NCBI RefSeq assembly: GCF_033097525.1
Contig: NZ_CP109907.1
Coordinates: 6,138,001-6,202,000, forward strand
Length of the DNA: 64,000 bases
Direction: 5' to 3'
Origin: Sphingobacterium sp. UGAL515B_05
GTDB lineage: Bacteria > Bacteroidota > Bacteroidia > Sphingobacteriales > Sphingobacteriaceae
Part shown: piece by piece, positions 16,830-25,960 of the stretch
Layout of the letters: each line of letters begins with the position of its first letter
Numbering within the stretch: the stretch's first letter is position 1
The notes under the pieces: generated by a model
The model's input: only the letters and a program-made list of their open reading frames with translations
Database searches by the model: none
Told to the model about the DNA's origin: nothing
Translations under genes and position numbers: made by a program

Positions 16830-17894
16830 ATGAGCATACAAACACTTTTTAATCCATTTGAATACAAAAACTTAACGCTCAAAAACCGTTTTGTAATGGC
16901 GCCAATGACGCGAGCATTTTCTAAGGATGGGGTTCCCGACAGCGCTGTAGCGGGTTATTACGAGCGTCGTGCCGCGGGGGATGTCGGTTTAATTTTGACG
17001 GAAGGTACAGTTATTGAAAGACCTTCATCAAAGAATTTAAAGGATATTCCAAACTTTTACGGTGACCAAGCATTGGACGGCTGGAAAAATATCGTCGACG
17101 CTGTGCACGAAAAAGGCGGAAAAATAGCCCCTCAACTATGGCATGTTGGCTATACCCCTATGCAATGGACTCCGCCTGCTGCGTTTGAAAGCCCAGATAC
17201 AATGACATTAGCGGATATAGAGGCCACAATACAAGCTTATGCTGACGCTGCAAAATCTGCAAAAGACCTCGGTTTTGATGCTTTTGAAATCCACGGGGCC
17301 CATGGTTATCTGATTGACCAATTTTTCTGGGAAGGGATGAACCACAGAACAGACGAATTTGGTGGAAAAACAATTAAGGAGCGTTCTAAATTCGCTGTTG
17401 AGGTCGTAAAAGCAATGCGAAAAGCGGTCGGACCTGATTTTGTGATTATTCTACGTTTATCACAATGGAAACAGCAGGACTATACAGCCAAGCTTGCTCC
17501 TACCCCTGCAGCGATGGAAGATTGGATCCTACCATTGACCGATGCCGGTGTCGACATTTTTCATGGAAGCCAACGTCGTTATTGGGAGCCGGAATTTGAA
17601 GGCAGTGACTTAAATTTTGCTGGATGGCTCAAAAAGATTTCAGGACAGCCAACAATCACGGTTGGATCTGTAGGTCTTGACAAAGACTTTGGTGAAGTAT
17701 TTACCAATTCTGAGTTCAGGTCCTCTCCCGCCTCACTGGACGAACTGGTTCGTCGTTATGAACGTGGCGATTTCGACCATGTAGCAGTAGGCAGAGCCAT
17801 CTTACAAGACCCCAATTGGGTGAAGAAAGTGCAAGCCGAAAAATACAACGAATTATCGACTTTTGAAGCTAAGAGCTTGGCGAGCTTATCTTAG
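16830..17894 (+). CDS. Old Yellow Enzyme family alkene reductase (NADH:flavin oxidoreductase)
   Basis: 354 residues, the full OYE length. 'LFNPFEYKNLTLKNRFVMAPMTR' is the FMN-binding N-terminus, 'FDAFEIHGAHGYLIDQFF' holds the conserved substrate-anchoring His pair region, and 'TITVGSVGLD' and 'FDHVAVGRAILQDPNWVKK' give the phosphate-binding C-terminal part of the TIM barrel. The enzyme uses NAD(P)H to reduce activated C=C bonds or nitro compounds. The divergent HxlR gene and shared operator suggest induction by electrophiles. A long perfect terminator follows. Confidence 0.93.
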   Translation: MSIQTLFNPFEYKNLTLKNRFVMAPMTRAFSKDGVPDSAVAGYYERRAAGDVGLILTEGTVIERPSSKNLKDIPNFYGDQALDGWKNIVDAVHEKGGKIAPQLWHVGYTPMQWTPPAAFESPDTMTLADIEATIQAYADAAKSAKDLGFDAFEIHGAHGYLIDQFFWEGMNHRTDEFGGKTIKERSKFAVEVVKAMRKAVGPDFVIILRLSQWKQQDYTAKLAPTPAAMEDWILPLTDAGVDIFHGSQRRYWEPEFEGSDLNFAGWLKKISGQPTITVGSVGLDKDFGEVFTNSEFRSSPASLDELVRRYERGDFDHVAVGRAILQDPNWVKKVQAEKYNELSTFEAKSLASLS

Positions 17895-17940
17895 TAAGCT
17901 CGCGCGATTAGGTGGATTAAAATTACGTTATTCAATATTA

Positions 17941-17992
17941 TAAAACAGGGGCAAAAAATTGATTCGAAAATCAATTTTTTGCCCCTGTTTTA
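17941..17992 (+). terminator. Very strong bidirectional terminator, 24-bp perfect stem
   Basis: Arms 17941-17964 and 17969-17992 are exact reverse complements with a CGAA loop; the core GGGGC/GCCCC is flanked by A- and T-runs inside the stem. It isolates the Old Yellow Enzyme gene from the next gene. Confidence 0.9.
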
Positions 17993-18044
17993 TAGCGATA
18001 ATTCAGTAACTTGTCTCCAAAAATGGATACAAACACTTGCTTAA

Positions 18045-18698
18045 ATGAAAATCACTGCAACCAAAGTATATGTCATCAGCGGTTTGGGTGTAGATCAACG
18101 TGTATTCAGCAAGATAGACTTTGGCTCGCTTGATATAACCTATCTGGATTGGATTACACCAAATCCTAATGAACCACTATCTATTTATGCAAAAAGAATA
18201 TCTGCTAAAATTACCGCAGAGCAACCCATCCTTATTGGGCTTTCTTTCGGCGGAATGCTTGCAATGGAAATTGCCAAAATTATAACTGTTCAACGGGTTA
18301 TTCTGCTAGCTTCGGCCAAAGGACGACATGAATTACCCATACTGTATCGATTAGCGGGTAGACTCAAGCTGAACGTGTTTGTCCCTAATTCATTGCTCAA
18401 GACCCATAGCTTTCTGTCGGATTATTTTTTTGGTATACGCCGCAAGGAAGATTCTTTACTGCTAAAACAAATCCTAAAGGATACAGATCCAATCTTTATG
18501 GCCTGGGCAATACATCAAATTCTACAATGGAAAAACAATTCGGTTCCGGACAATTTAATTCATATACACGGTAGTAGCGATCGTATTATCCCCATCAAAA
18601 ATGTAAAGCCCAACTTTATCATCAAGGGTGCGGGACATTTTATGACGGTCACTCATGCCCAGGAAGTTGAAAAACTCTTGCAAGAAATTTGTTCGTAA
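18045..18698 (+). CDS. Alpha/beta hydrolase
   Basis: 217 residues. The nucleophile elbow is GLSFGG with Ser67, the acid is probably Asp in 'HGSSDRIIPI', and the base is His in 'IKGAGHFMTV', in the expected order. 'YVISGLGVDQRVF' is the first strand and oxyanion turn. Small, with little cap. Substrate unknown. Confidence 0.85.
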   Translation: MKITATKVYVISGLGVDQRVFSKIDFGSLDITYLDWITPNPNEPLSIYAKRISAKITAEQPILIGLSFGGMLAMEIAKIITVQRVILLASAKGRHELPILYRLAGRLKLNVFVPNSLLKTHSFLSDYFFGIRRKEDSLLLKQILKDTDPIFMAWAIHQILQWKNNSVPDNLIHIHGSSDRIIPIKNVKPNFIIKGAGHFMTVTHAQEVEKLLQEICS

Positions 18699-18962
18699 AT
18701 CACCAACTTTTAATCACCGAGACCTATCCCAACTTTTCTAGTCGCTCAGAAAATTAAATCCACGTGGATTCGTATCGGCATTAGTCGCACGACATGCTGA
18801 TCAGTGTAAAAAATTATTATTTGGAGAAAAGGACAAACAATAATTGAGAATAGAAGGTTCTTCTATGAGAGCGCGGTCTCTATATGGAAGCTAAAAGTCT
18901 CACTTTATTACTTAGTGGGAACAGTCAAAAGCGATATAGTTAGGTTAAATTATAACAAGAAT

Positions 18963-20075
18963 ATGCGAACACGGCTCATATTAAGTTTTTTATTCTGTCA
19001 CATCTTTTTTCTCACTATGCTGGCACAAATCAATAATACTACAGCCCCGAAACTGGAGGTAGCAGCAGCCTTGGGTCCGTACCGTCCGATCGGTGTGAGC
19101 GTTACATCCAACAATCGATTATTTGTTTCCTTCCCAAAACAAGCGAAAAATTATCAGTATGCACTTACTGAAATCATCAATGGAAAACCTGTTCCTTATC
19201 CAAATGAAGAATGGAATTTAAAAGGAAAAGAGAGTTCCCACTTTGTAAATGTCCAAGATATATTTGTCGATACCGAGGACAATCTCTGGGTATTGGATTC
19301 TAAACCATCTTCTGCCGGATCAATTTTTGGAAAAGATGAAAAATCGACTCAAGGCCAATTTAAATTGTTAAAAATCGATACAAAAAAAAATAAAATTGAG
19401 CATATTTATCGTTTCGACGACCTTGATAAAACCAAATCAGGTCTAAATGATATGCGCATTGACCAGAAGCGAAATTTAGCCTATCTCTCCGATCCCGGCC
19501 AAGCGGCCATCATTATTTTAGACCTCAAAACTGGACAGACTAGAAAGGCTTTAACTGGAAGCCGTTTTACGCTGGCTGATCCTGATATAATATTAAGCTA
19601 TAATGGTATTGAAATGCGCAGTGAAAATGGAAAGCCTTTTTCTTCCAACGTGAATGGCATAGCATTGAGTCCCGATTTTAAATATTTATATTTCAAACCG
19701 ATCAATCAAACCCATCTGTATTGTATTGCAACAGAATTTTTAGCAAACAAAAGGCTGACGGATCAAGAATTGGAGGCAAAAGTGGAAGACAAAGGAGAAG
19801 TGGGAATCACGCATGGCTTACTAGCAGACATTGATGGAAATATTTACCTAACATCGTCAATAGATTATAGTATTAAATATTTAAATCCTGATGGAAATGT
19901 GAATACCCTGGTACAGGACTCCCGAATACTTTGGCCCGATTCTATGGGCATCGGCGGAGACGGATACCTTTATTTCTCTTGTGCACAACTCTTTAAAGAC
20001 CCACAATGGAATAAAGGAGTTGATAAGGTAGAGTTGCCATATTATGTCTTTAAAGTCAAATTACCGAAATTTTGA
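18963..20075 (+). CDS. Secreted yellow/major royal jelly-family (L-dopachrome tautomerase-related) protein
   Basis: 370 residues from ATG at 18963, which gives a clean signal peptide (MRTRLILSFLF...TMLAQ). A GTG at 18915 would put 16 extra residues before it. The six-bladed propeller pattern of MRJP proteins is clear: 'YRPIGVSVTSNNRLFVSFPK', 'VLDSKPSS', 'LNDMRIDQKRNLAYLSDPGQAAIIILDLKTG', 'VNGIALSPDFKYLYFKP' and 'DSMGIGGDGYLYFSC'. Bacterial members are uncharacterised secreted proteins, possibly binding or converting small phenolics. Confidence 0.85.
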   Translation: MRTRLILSFLFCHIFFLTMLAQINNTTAPKLEVAAALGPYRPIGVSVTSNNRLFVSFPKQAKNYQYALTEIINGKPVPYPNEEWNLKGKESSHFVNVQDIFVDTEDNLWVLDSKPSSAGSIFGKDEKSTQGQFKLLKIDTKKNKIEHIYRFDDLDKTKSGLNDMRIDQKRNLAYLSDPGQAAIIILDLKTGQTRKALTGSRFTLADPDIILSYNGIEMRSENGKPFSSNVNGIALSPDFKYLYFKPINQTHLYCIATEFLANKRLTDQELEAKVEDKGEVGITHGLLADIDGNIYLTSSIDYSIKYLNPDGNVNTLVQDSRILWPDSMGIGGDGYLYFSCAQLFKDPQWNKGVDKVELPYYVFKVKLPKF

Positions 20076-20406
20076 GAAGAATGTTACAACAAGTGAAGTT
20101 CTGAAGCATAAAACTCGCGCTAACACATCTACTTTTTACCTAGGTATTATCCCGTGCGAAGCCTTAACAAAATTCCCTTCGAATAGTTCCCCTTTCTATT
20201 TATCCACCCTTTCCACTTACAAGATAAGACACTGAAATTCAACGCCATAAAAACAATTAAATCGGAGTAAAAGCACAAATCACCAAGACATGCCTCCAAT
20301 TATAAAAAACAAAGGCCTCTTAGATAAAGTATAAAATTTTTAGCAAAAAATTTGTAATACTAATATTTTTAGTATATTTGAATATCAGTTTTAGACAACG
20401 CTTTTT
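20076..20406. other. Intergenic region with promoter at its right end
   Basis: 331 bases with low coding signal. An open frame at 20044-20235 starts inside the previous gene and has no domain. The only clear signal is the promoter at 20351-20380. Confidence 0.5.
20351..20380 (+). promoter_or_regulatory. Bacteroidota-type promoter of the three-gene islet
   Basis: TTTG (20351-20354), 18-base spacer, TATATTTG (20373-20380), a near-perfect -33/-7 pair, 26 bases before the ATG. The spacer holds an inverted repeat ATACTA...TAGTAT, a possible operator. Confidence 0.7.
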
Positions 20407-20721
20407 ATGGAACACAGCGCAGCATATGACAATAAGGATTTACACGTAGGTGACATCGTTCGCTTTCATACCCCCTATCCCGATGAAGATCCGAATACGA
20501 TTTTCATTGTACTGTGGTCATATTACGATCCCGCTGGAAAATCCTCACGAGCGGAACTAGTTAAATTTGACCAAAGTTCCAAACAAACGCCTGTTATTCA
20601 GAAGTGGTTTATACGAGATTTAGAAAGAGTTCCCGAAGTAAGTCCAGAATTGCTGAAACAAATTGAGCTATTTATGAAAAGTAAACTTGGTAATGCTATT
20701 ATCAGTAAGCTAGTCATCTAA
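20407..20721 (+). CDS. Hypothetical protein, first gene of a small islet
   Basis: 104 residues, soluble. 'LHVGDIVRFHTPYPDEDPNTIFIVLWSYYDPAGKSSRAELVKFD' looks like a small beta-barrel (SH3- or KOW-like) followed by a C-terminal helix. No family is recognised. It lies 32 bases upstream of the next two genes and probably shares their transcript. Confidence 0.65.
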   Translation: MEHSAAYDNKDLHVGDIVRFHTPYPDEDPNTIFIVLWSYYDPAGKSSRAELVKFDQSSKQTPVIQKWFIRDLERVPEVSPELLKQIELFMKSKLGNAIISKLVI

Positions 20722-20753
20722 CAAATTTTAGATCTTCAAATTCGACGTAAAAT

Positions 20754-21074
20754 ATGGAAAACAAATTCAAAGAGAAGCGAGGTATAGTGTCAGGTCCGAT
20801 CTGGTCTGACTGGCGCGAACAACTTCGGGAAAGTGAATTAGTCGGCTTACATCAGAGACTCGAGAAATTAGAAAGAGAAATACTCCTTGATTGGCTGCAA
20901 TGGCATGATCCAAAAGGAAACTATACAGATCGCAAATGTATTGAAAATGGCGTGCAGCAGCTTTCCAAATTAAAGGCTGTCGCGTATGTACATAAAGAAA
21001 TCCTGCGCATCCACATGAAAAGAAAATATAATGACTTTTCGAATACGCACGCACAACTCATCTTTAACAATTAA
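20754..21074 (+). CDS. Hypothetical small helical protein, paralogue A
   Basis: 106 residues. It shares with the next gene the pattern DWR.QL....L..RL..L.R.ELL.WLQW.D..G.Y.D..CI..G and a basic helical tail. The two therefore arose by tandem duplication and have diverged strongly. No Cys or His metal cluster and no signal peptide. Function unknown. Confidence 0.65.
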   Translation: MENKFKEKRGIVSGPIWSDWREQLRESELVGLHQRLEKLEREILLDWLQWHDPKGNYTDRKCIENGVQQLSKLKAVAYVHKEILRIHMKRKYNDFSNTHAQLIFNN

Positions 21075-21085
21075 AATCTCAGATT

Positions 21086-21418
21086 ATGGAATATCTTATT
21101 AAACAGATCATAGCGCATCAACTTCCAAAAATTCTAACCATGGAATCGCATCGCAAGGATTGGCGTTATCAGCTTATGAGCTTAAAAGATAAGACACTAT
21201 TCGATAGATTAACGCTTATGAAGAGACAAGAATTACTTGCGTGGCTACAATGGTACGATAATACCGGGACTTACGCTGATCACGACTGCATCCGGAGAGG
21301 TATTCCCTTATTTACGAAGGTTCAGGCATTGACCGCAGCTTATCAGCGGATTATGCGTGAACATGAAGGCTGGGACGGCTACATGGGAACTGAATATATC
21401 CGTGGCAGTGCACTTTAA
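21086..21418 (+). CDS. Hypothetical small helical protein, paralogue B
   Basis: 110 residues, 11 bases after paralogue A. 'KDWRYQL', 'KRQELLAWLQWYDNTGTYADHDCIRRGIP' align with it. The helix after the WLQW.D motif carries 'QRIMREHEGWDGY'. The islet is regulated as a unit from the promoter at 20351-20380. No partner outside the islet is evident. Confidence 0.65.
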   Translation: MEYLIKQIIAHQLPKILTMESHRKDWRYQLMSLKDKTLFDRLTLMKRQELLAWLQWYDNTGTYADHDCIRRGIPLFTKVQALTAAYQRIMREHEGWDGYMGTEYIRGSAL

Positions 21419-21430
21419 AAAAGACACTTT

Positions 21431-22237
21431 TTAAGCAGGAAATATTTTACTCGCTGTGATATACTTGGCTAATGTATTCAGATTAGAAAGTGCCGCTCCG
21501 ATTGTATTATTAAAATAAGTATAGACTTCTTTTCCCTCTGCAATCCAGTCGTTAATATAGGTGCTGTATTCAAACAATATGTTGTCCGTATAGCTACCTT
21601 TATAGTCACCATTTGGGCCATGGAATCGCATATAGATTATGTTTGCATTTGCATCTGCGTATTGAAGACGCATACCTTGCATATTCTTATCATGAATAAC
21701 CAGATTCATATTAAAAGATTTTAACAGTTCAGAAGTTTCTTCCCTATACCAAACGGGATCCCTAAATTCTACACAGATCGACCACCCTTCACTTCTATTG
21801 TTCTGAGCAATACAATCCAGCAATTCAGCAAGCAATCCAATAGAAGCAAATTTAAAAGATGGTGGTAATTGTATGAGCAAACACCCTTTCTTTTGGCCGA
21901 CAGCGTCAATAACGGATAGAAATCTGGCGACATCCTGTGGATCAAATTTGAGTTCTTTTTGATGTGTAATTCCTTTCCATAGTTTAAACGTAAAACGAAA
22001 ATTATCGGTCGTTTCTTCGGACCATCTTCTGACGGTTTCTTCTCTGGGAATTTTATAAAAAGAGCTGTTTACTTCCAATGAATTAAATAATAAGCTATAT
22101 ACAGCCAATCGACTTTTATCCTGAAACTCCTCAGGATAGTAGCTTTTATTCTTGTAAGGCAAAAGGATACCGCTCGTTCCAGTAAAATATAATCTTTCCA
22201 TACCTTTATAACAATCGGCTAGCATATAATTGTTCAT
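21431..22237 (-). CDS. DUF72 family protein
   Basis: 268 residues with the TIM-barrel pattern of DUF72: 'YFTGTSGILLPYKNKSYYPEEF', 'LEVNSSFYKIPREETVRRW', 'GCLLIQLPPSFKF', 'WSICVEFRDPVWYREET', 'MRFHGPNGDYKGSYTDN' and 'VYTYFNNTIGAALSNLNTL'. Widely conserved with unknown biochemical role. It is divergent from the glutaminyl cyclase gene. Confidence 0.9.
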   Translation of the reverse strand: MNNYMLADCYKGMERLYFTGTSGILLPYKNKSYYPEEFQDKSRLAVYSLLFNSLEVNSSFYKIPREETVRRWSEETTDNFRFTFKLWKGITHQKELKFDPQDVARFLSVIDAVGQKKGCLLIQLPPSFKFASIGLLAELLDCIAQNNRSEGWSICVEFRDPVWYREETSELLKSFNMNLVIHDKNMQGMRLQYADANANIIYMRFHGPNGDYKGSYTDNILFEYSTYINDWIAEGKEVYTYFNNTIGAALSNLNTLAKYITASKIFPA

Positions 22238-22397
22238 TTTTTTTTCAAAGACAAATTATCTTTTGTATTGATCAGCAATTGAATTGCATATAAAAAACAA
22301 TTTATCTAAGTTTGAGAAACGAGTATTAGCAACAGCTATTTATAATCAACTCGTTTTCTAGTTTATTAGCGGATAATTAATCAATCACTCTCTATCA

Positions 22398-23507
22398 ATG
22401 CACAAAAAATCTTACCTCATTTGTTTCGTTATTGGCACCATTTTGGGCAGTTGTACCGGAAATAAAAGTAACAATACAAATACAACTTCAAGCTCTCAGC
22501 CCGAATATGCCGATGAAAATCCGACATTTACCTTTGACAACATTAAACAGAGCTATTCGCAGGGCGAGGATCTGATCTTAAAGATGGACAGCGAAAAAAC
22601 GCCGAAAATAGACTCTGTTATTTACACTATAAACGATAAAAAGATTGGTCAAGTAATCGGAAATGAACCTTTCCATTTTTCATTAAAACAGGAGAAATTT
22701 GGCAAGCAGATTATTAAAGCTGTCGTATTTAGTGATGGAAAACGAGAAGAAAATTCAGTCAACATCGATCTATTCGCGTCCACTCCTCCGCTTTTGCTAA
22801 GCTATAGCATTGTGAATATTTACCCCCATGATATCAAAGCTTTCACACAAGGATTGGAGTTTTATGGGGATAATTTGATCGAAAGTACTGGGAATGGGGT
22901 TGGTCCAAGCGGAAATAAGGGTAAATCGAGTGTTCGTATTGTTAATCCAAAAACGGGTCAGCCCACCAAAAAAATTGAATTGGATGATTCAATTTTTGGC
23001 GAAGGTGCCACCGTACTAAATGGAAAATTATATCAGTTGACTTATAAAAACAATCTAGCCTACCTATACGATATAAACAGCCTTTCTGTTATTAAGACAC
23101 TTCCTTACTTTCAGCCAATGGAAGGCTGGGGTTTAACTTCTGACGGTAAAAACTTATACATGTCCAATGGTTCTGATTATATCTATACGCTTAATCCAAA
23201 TGACTTCTCAAAAATGGACTATATCCGTGCAGCAACGAACACAGCCATGGTGGATCAAATCAATGAAATGGAATGGGTAAAAGGAAAAATCTATGCAAAT
23301 TTCTTTATGGAGGATGTCATTGGACGGATCGACCCTAAAACTGGTACAGTGGAAGCTTTAGTCGATCTATCTAAATTACGTGAACATGTAACACAACATG
23401 AGGATTTAGATGTATTAAATGGTATCGCCTACAATAAAAGATCAAACACTTTCTTTGTTACCGGTAAAAACTGGGATAAAATGTTCGAGATAAAGCTAAC
23501 AGAATAG
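22398..23507 (+). CDS. Glutaminyl-peptide cyclotransferase, lipoprotein
   Basis: 369 residues. Lipobox 'ILGSC' (Cys19) and a Ser/Asn/Thr-rich linker, then a region of about 80 residues, then the five-bladed propeller of plant/bacterial-type glutaminyl cyclase: 'YPHDIKAFTQGLEFYGDNLIEST', 'FGEGATVLNGKLYQLTYKN', 'GWGLTSDGKNLYMSNGS', 'INEMEWVKGKIYANFF' and 'LNGIAYNKRSNTFFVTGK'. It converts N-terminal Gln of exported proteins to pyroglutamate. In Bacteroidota signal peptidase often exposes an N-terminal Gln ('AQ'), which gives this enzyme many periplasmic substrates. Confidence 0.9.
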   Translation: MHKKSYLICFVIGTILGSCTGNKSNNTNTTSSSQPEYADENPTFTFDNIKQSYSQGEDLILKMDSEKTPKIDSVIYTINDKKIGQVIGNEPFHFSLKQEKFGKQIIKAVVFSDGKREENSVNIDLFASTPPLLLSYSIVNIYPHDIKAFTQGLEFYGDNLIESTGNGVGPSGNKGKSSVRIVNPKTGQPTKKIELDDSIFGEGATVLNGKLYQLTYKNNLAYLYDINSLSVIKTLPYFQPMEGWGLTSDGKNLYMSNGSDYIYTLNPNDFSKMDYIRAATNTAMVDQINEMEWVKGKIYANFFMEDVIGRIDPKTGTVEALVDLSKLREHVTQHEDLDVLNGIAYNKRSNTFFVTGKNWDKMFEIKLTE

Positions 23508-23571
23508 CTTTATCTCCATTAAAAAAACAACATATTGTTCCAGAAACATCCAAATTGCGGTATCGCTAACT

Positions 23572-24447
23572 TTATGGTAATTCTTTCATTTTGTTAAAAC
23601 CTTCGGTTACCATAGGTACAATTTGCGGTGTAAATAACTGTGGCATAAACGCCCCTGCCTCCATATCTTTATTGACAATCCATTGCGCATATTTATCTAC
23701 TAAAAATTGTAATCGCTGTGCTGAAGATAATCCTGGTAAGGTATAATAGATACTTTTTTCGCCTTCTTTCCCTTCCATCTGCACATACCTCCCTTTGGTC
23801 ACATTCAGGTGACTGCGGTGTTCAAAATCACGTAGAAAGAGCTCATCTTTATCGACATTATCCCATTTGGGGTCACGTGGGCAACAAACCGATCCGTAAC
23901 TTTCTCTTCGATAAACGGTAAGCATGCCTTTTGGGGAAATTGGTTTAACAAAATCGAACCTCGCGTTATCTTCGCCAGAAAGCCGGATGCTGTCGACTTT
24001 AACCCCACCATCCTCTCTTTTTATGGAATAATAAAAATTGGTCGTCGCAGGTTCTATACACATTCCGTTTTTCGAGGCTTCTTTGGCAACCTCATCATAA
24101 TACCTCCAATCGGGGACAATCAGTACAAAATGCTGAAGATCGGGATAGAATTCAGTTGACCTCTTTAGTAACTCCACTGGAATTCTAGTACTCAAAAAGA
24201 AAACGTAAGTGGAATCTGGGACGATCTGCAAAGGAAGATCTATTAAATAACTGCCATTTTTCTGAGTCACAAAATCATTGTCGATCATCACAACCTGACC
24301 ATAGTATTCGCGATACCAATCGGGTTTCACAGTATCAGCTAATGAATACGGGGGTATTGACTGATGCGCAGCTATTTTGCTCTTACAGGACAATGCCATC
24401 ATGGGTAAAATGATAAGCAAATACCACTTATTTTTTAGTGTTAACAT
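23572..24447 (-). CDS. Lipoprotein of unknown function
   Basis: 291 residues. Lipobox 'MMALSC' with Cys21. The mature part begins as predicted beta-strands ('YGQVVMIDNDFVTQKNGSYLIDLPLQIV') and includes 'YGSVCCPRDPKWD', a vicinal Cys pair. No family recognised. It shares a transcript with the smaller lipoprotein gene upstream (26-base gap). Confidence 0.65.
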   Translation of the reverse strand: MLTLKNKWYLLIILPMMALSCKSKIAAHQSIPPYSLADTVKPDWYREYYGQVVMIDNDFVTQKNGSYLIDLPLQIVPDSTYVFFLSTRIPVELLKRSTEFYPDLQHFVLIVPDWRYYDEVAKEASKNGMCIEPATTNFYYSIKREDGGVKVDSIRLSGEDNARFDFVKPISPKGMLTVYRRESYGSVCCPRDPKWDNVDKDELFLRDFEHRSHLNVTKGRYVQMEGKEGEKSIYYTLPGLSSAQRLQFLVDKYAQWIVNKDMEAGAFMPQLFTPQIVPMVTEGFNKMKELP

Positions 24448-24473
24448 TGTTATAAAATTAAAATATATTTCAA

Positions 24474-24974
24474 CTACTTTCCTGTTTGACTATCTACTTT
24501 TATTCCAGCTTGATTCATGAAGGCTATTTGATGTCCTAAACACGACTCAGCTAAGGCTGCAATTTTCTCTTTTTCATCAGTAATCTCCCGCAACAGACTT
24601 TTCCGACCCCCTTTTTTCTGTTCATCAATATATTTAATTAATAAAACACCATATCCATCAACGATCTCTGTCATGTAACCAACTGTAGCGATGTGAAAAC
24701 TTTCGGCAGTTTTACTGTATTCCAATTGAGAGGCTTCACATTTTATTCCTTTTATGTAACTACTCAAAGCGCGTGCCTCATTCAATTTCATAGGATAAGA
24801 ATAGTCTGATTTATCGACATCATATTCACCTTCCAGCAATTTTCCATAGCTCTCATCCATTTTTTCTCGACAGCTATGCAATAGCTTAGCCATTTTCTCG
24901 TTGTACCCCGATTCCAAATTACCCCTACAGGAACACATGGTAAATATCATAAAGATTAAAGCTAGCATTCTCAT
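24474..24974 (-). CDS. Small lipoprotein of unknown function
   Basis: 166 residues. Signal sequence with lipobox 'FTMCSC' and an all-helical mature part with many Lys/Glu ('KMAKLLHSCREKMDESYGKLL', 'REITDEKEKIAALAESC'). First gene of a two-lipoprotein operon. No function suggested. Confidence 0.65.
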   Translation of the reverse strand: MRMLALIFMIFTMCSCRGNLESGYNEKMAKLLHSCREKMDESYGKLLEGEYDVDKSDYSYPMKLNEARALSSYIKGIKCEASQLEYSKTAESFHIATVGYMTEIVDGYGVLLIKYIDEQKKGGRKSLLREITDEKEKIAALAESCLGHQIAFMNQAGIKVDSQTGK

Positions 24975-25360
24975 TTCTTGATTTTTTTTACAAAAAAAAG
25001 CTTTTTAAAACAGTCTTTCCGTTTCGTTTAATATTCGTGGTCTTTGTTTTAAGATTCGTTATTTCCCGCACAATCTACTTGCTCAAAACAATACGCTTAT
25101 ACCTACTTTGTACAAAATGTTCGTTACCCTGAAAGATGAAAAGGTTGCTCTTTTAAAAAACGGAATCCATAAAAATCACCTTATGCTGTGTTATTAAGAA
25201 AAAAGACCCTTCGAAACCGACTATTTTAGCATTTAATTAACCGTTTTTAAAAAAAAACAAGAAAAAGACTATATTTAACAAGATTCACACATCATTTAAC
25301 GCAGAAAACTTTGTTTCTTAAAAAGAATTACGGAACTTAGAGCGAATAAACCACCGAAAT
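24975..25360. other. Intergenic region between divergent transcription units
   Basis: 386 AT-rich bases. No ORF or hairpin stands out. It must hold promoters for the lipoprotein pair (leftward) and the small membrane genes (rightward), but I cannot place them confidently. Confidence 0.35.
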
Positions 25361-25609
25361 ATGAATAATAGACCTTTAAACGGAATGACCAACGAAGAGC
25401 TTCAAACCAACAAAAAAAATGCTCAGGTAATTACTTGGATGCTCACAGCCATGCTCTTGATCTTATTAGGCATGGGAATCTACACCTCAATTAGCAAAGG
25501 ATTCAGTGCATTAATGGCTATTCCTTTCGCCTTATCTCCCATTGTTATTCTGAATTTTAAAAGAATAAAAGAAATCAATGAAGAACTCAAAATAAGAGGA
25601 GCTCAATAG
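25361..25609 (+). CDS. Small two-helix membrane protein
   Basis: 82 residues: short polar N-terminus ('MTNEELQTNKK'), two membrane helices ('VITWMLTAMLLILLGMGIYTS', 'LMAIPFALSPIVIL') and a charged tail. Similar tiny proteins are widespread in Bacteroidota without known function. 7 bases upstream of the next gene. Confidence 0.65.
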   Translation: MNNRPLNGMTNEELQTNKKNAQVITWMLTAMLLILLGMGIYTSISKGFSALMAIPFALSPIVILNFKRIKEINEELKIRGAQ

Positions 25610-25616
25610 CGTCGTC

Positions 25617-25847
25617 ATGAAGCACCTCTCATTATTCATATTCTTTATTCTCATCGCGGATATCGCATTTAGTCAAGAGATAAGTAAATCGACGACACAG
25701 ACGATCACACAATCGGGTATTGGACTCGGTTCCGTAATTGCCGTTGTCACCTCATGGGATCGCAACAAATCTATACTTTGGGCTTTAATTCATGGAATAC
25801 TAGGTTGGTTATACGTCATCTATTATGCCTTCACCCGCAACGAGTAA
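25617..25847 (+). CDS. Small membrane protein with signal sequence
   Basis: 76 residues. A signal sequence ends at 'IAFSQE'. A Thr/Ser stretch is followed by one or two hydrophobic segments ('SGIGLGSVIAVVTSW', 'ILWALIHGILGWLYVIYYAF'). This resembles small proteins that come in pairs with the preceding kind. Function unknown. Confidence 0.6.
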   Translation: MKHLSLFIFFILIADIAFSQEISKSTTQTITQSGIGLGSVIAVVTSWDRNKSILWALIHGILGWLYVIYYAFTRNE

Positions 25848-25960
25848 CGATTATTAAATATAATTCTCACCAGAAGAGCCAAGCCGATCATGACCAAAAT
25901 GTCTTTTCTTAATAACATCGCGATCAATTCCTTTTCTATATCTCGTCCCCAATCAAACAC

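Noticed and set aside
20044..20235. 63-codon + strand frame
   Set aside because: Begins inside the yellow-family gene in another frame and has no recognisable pattern.
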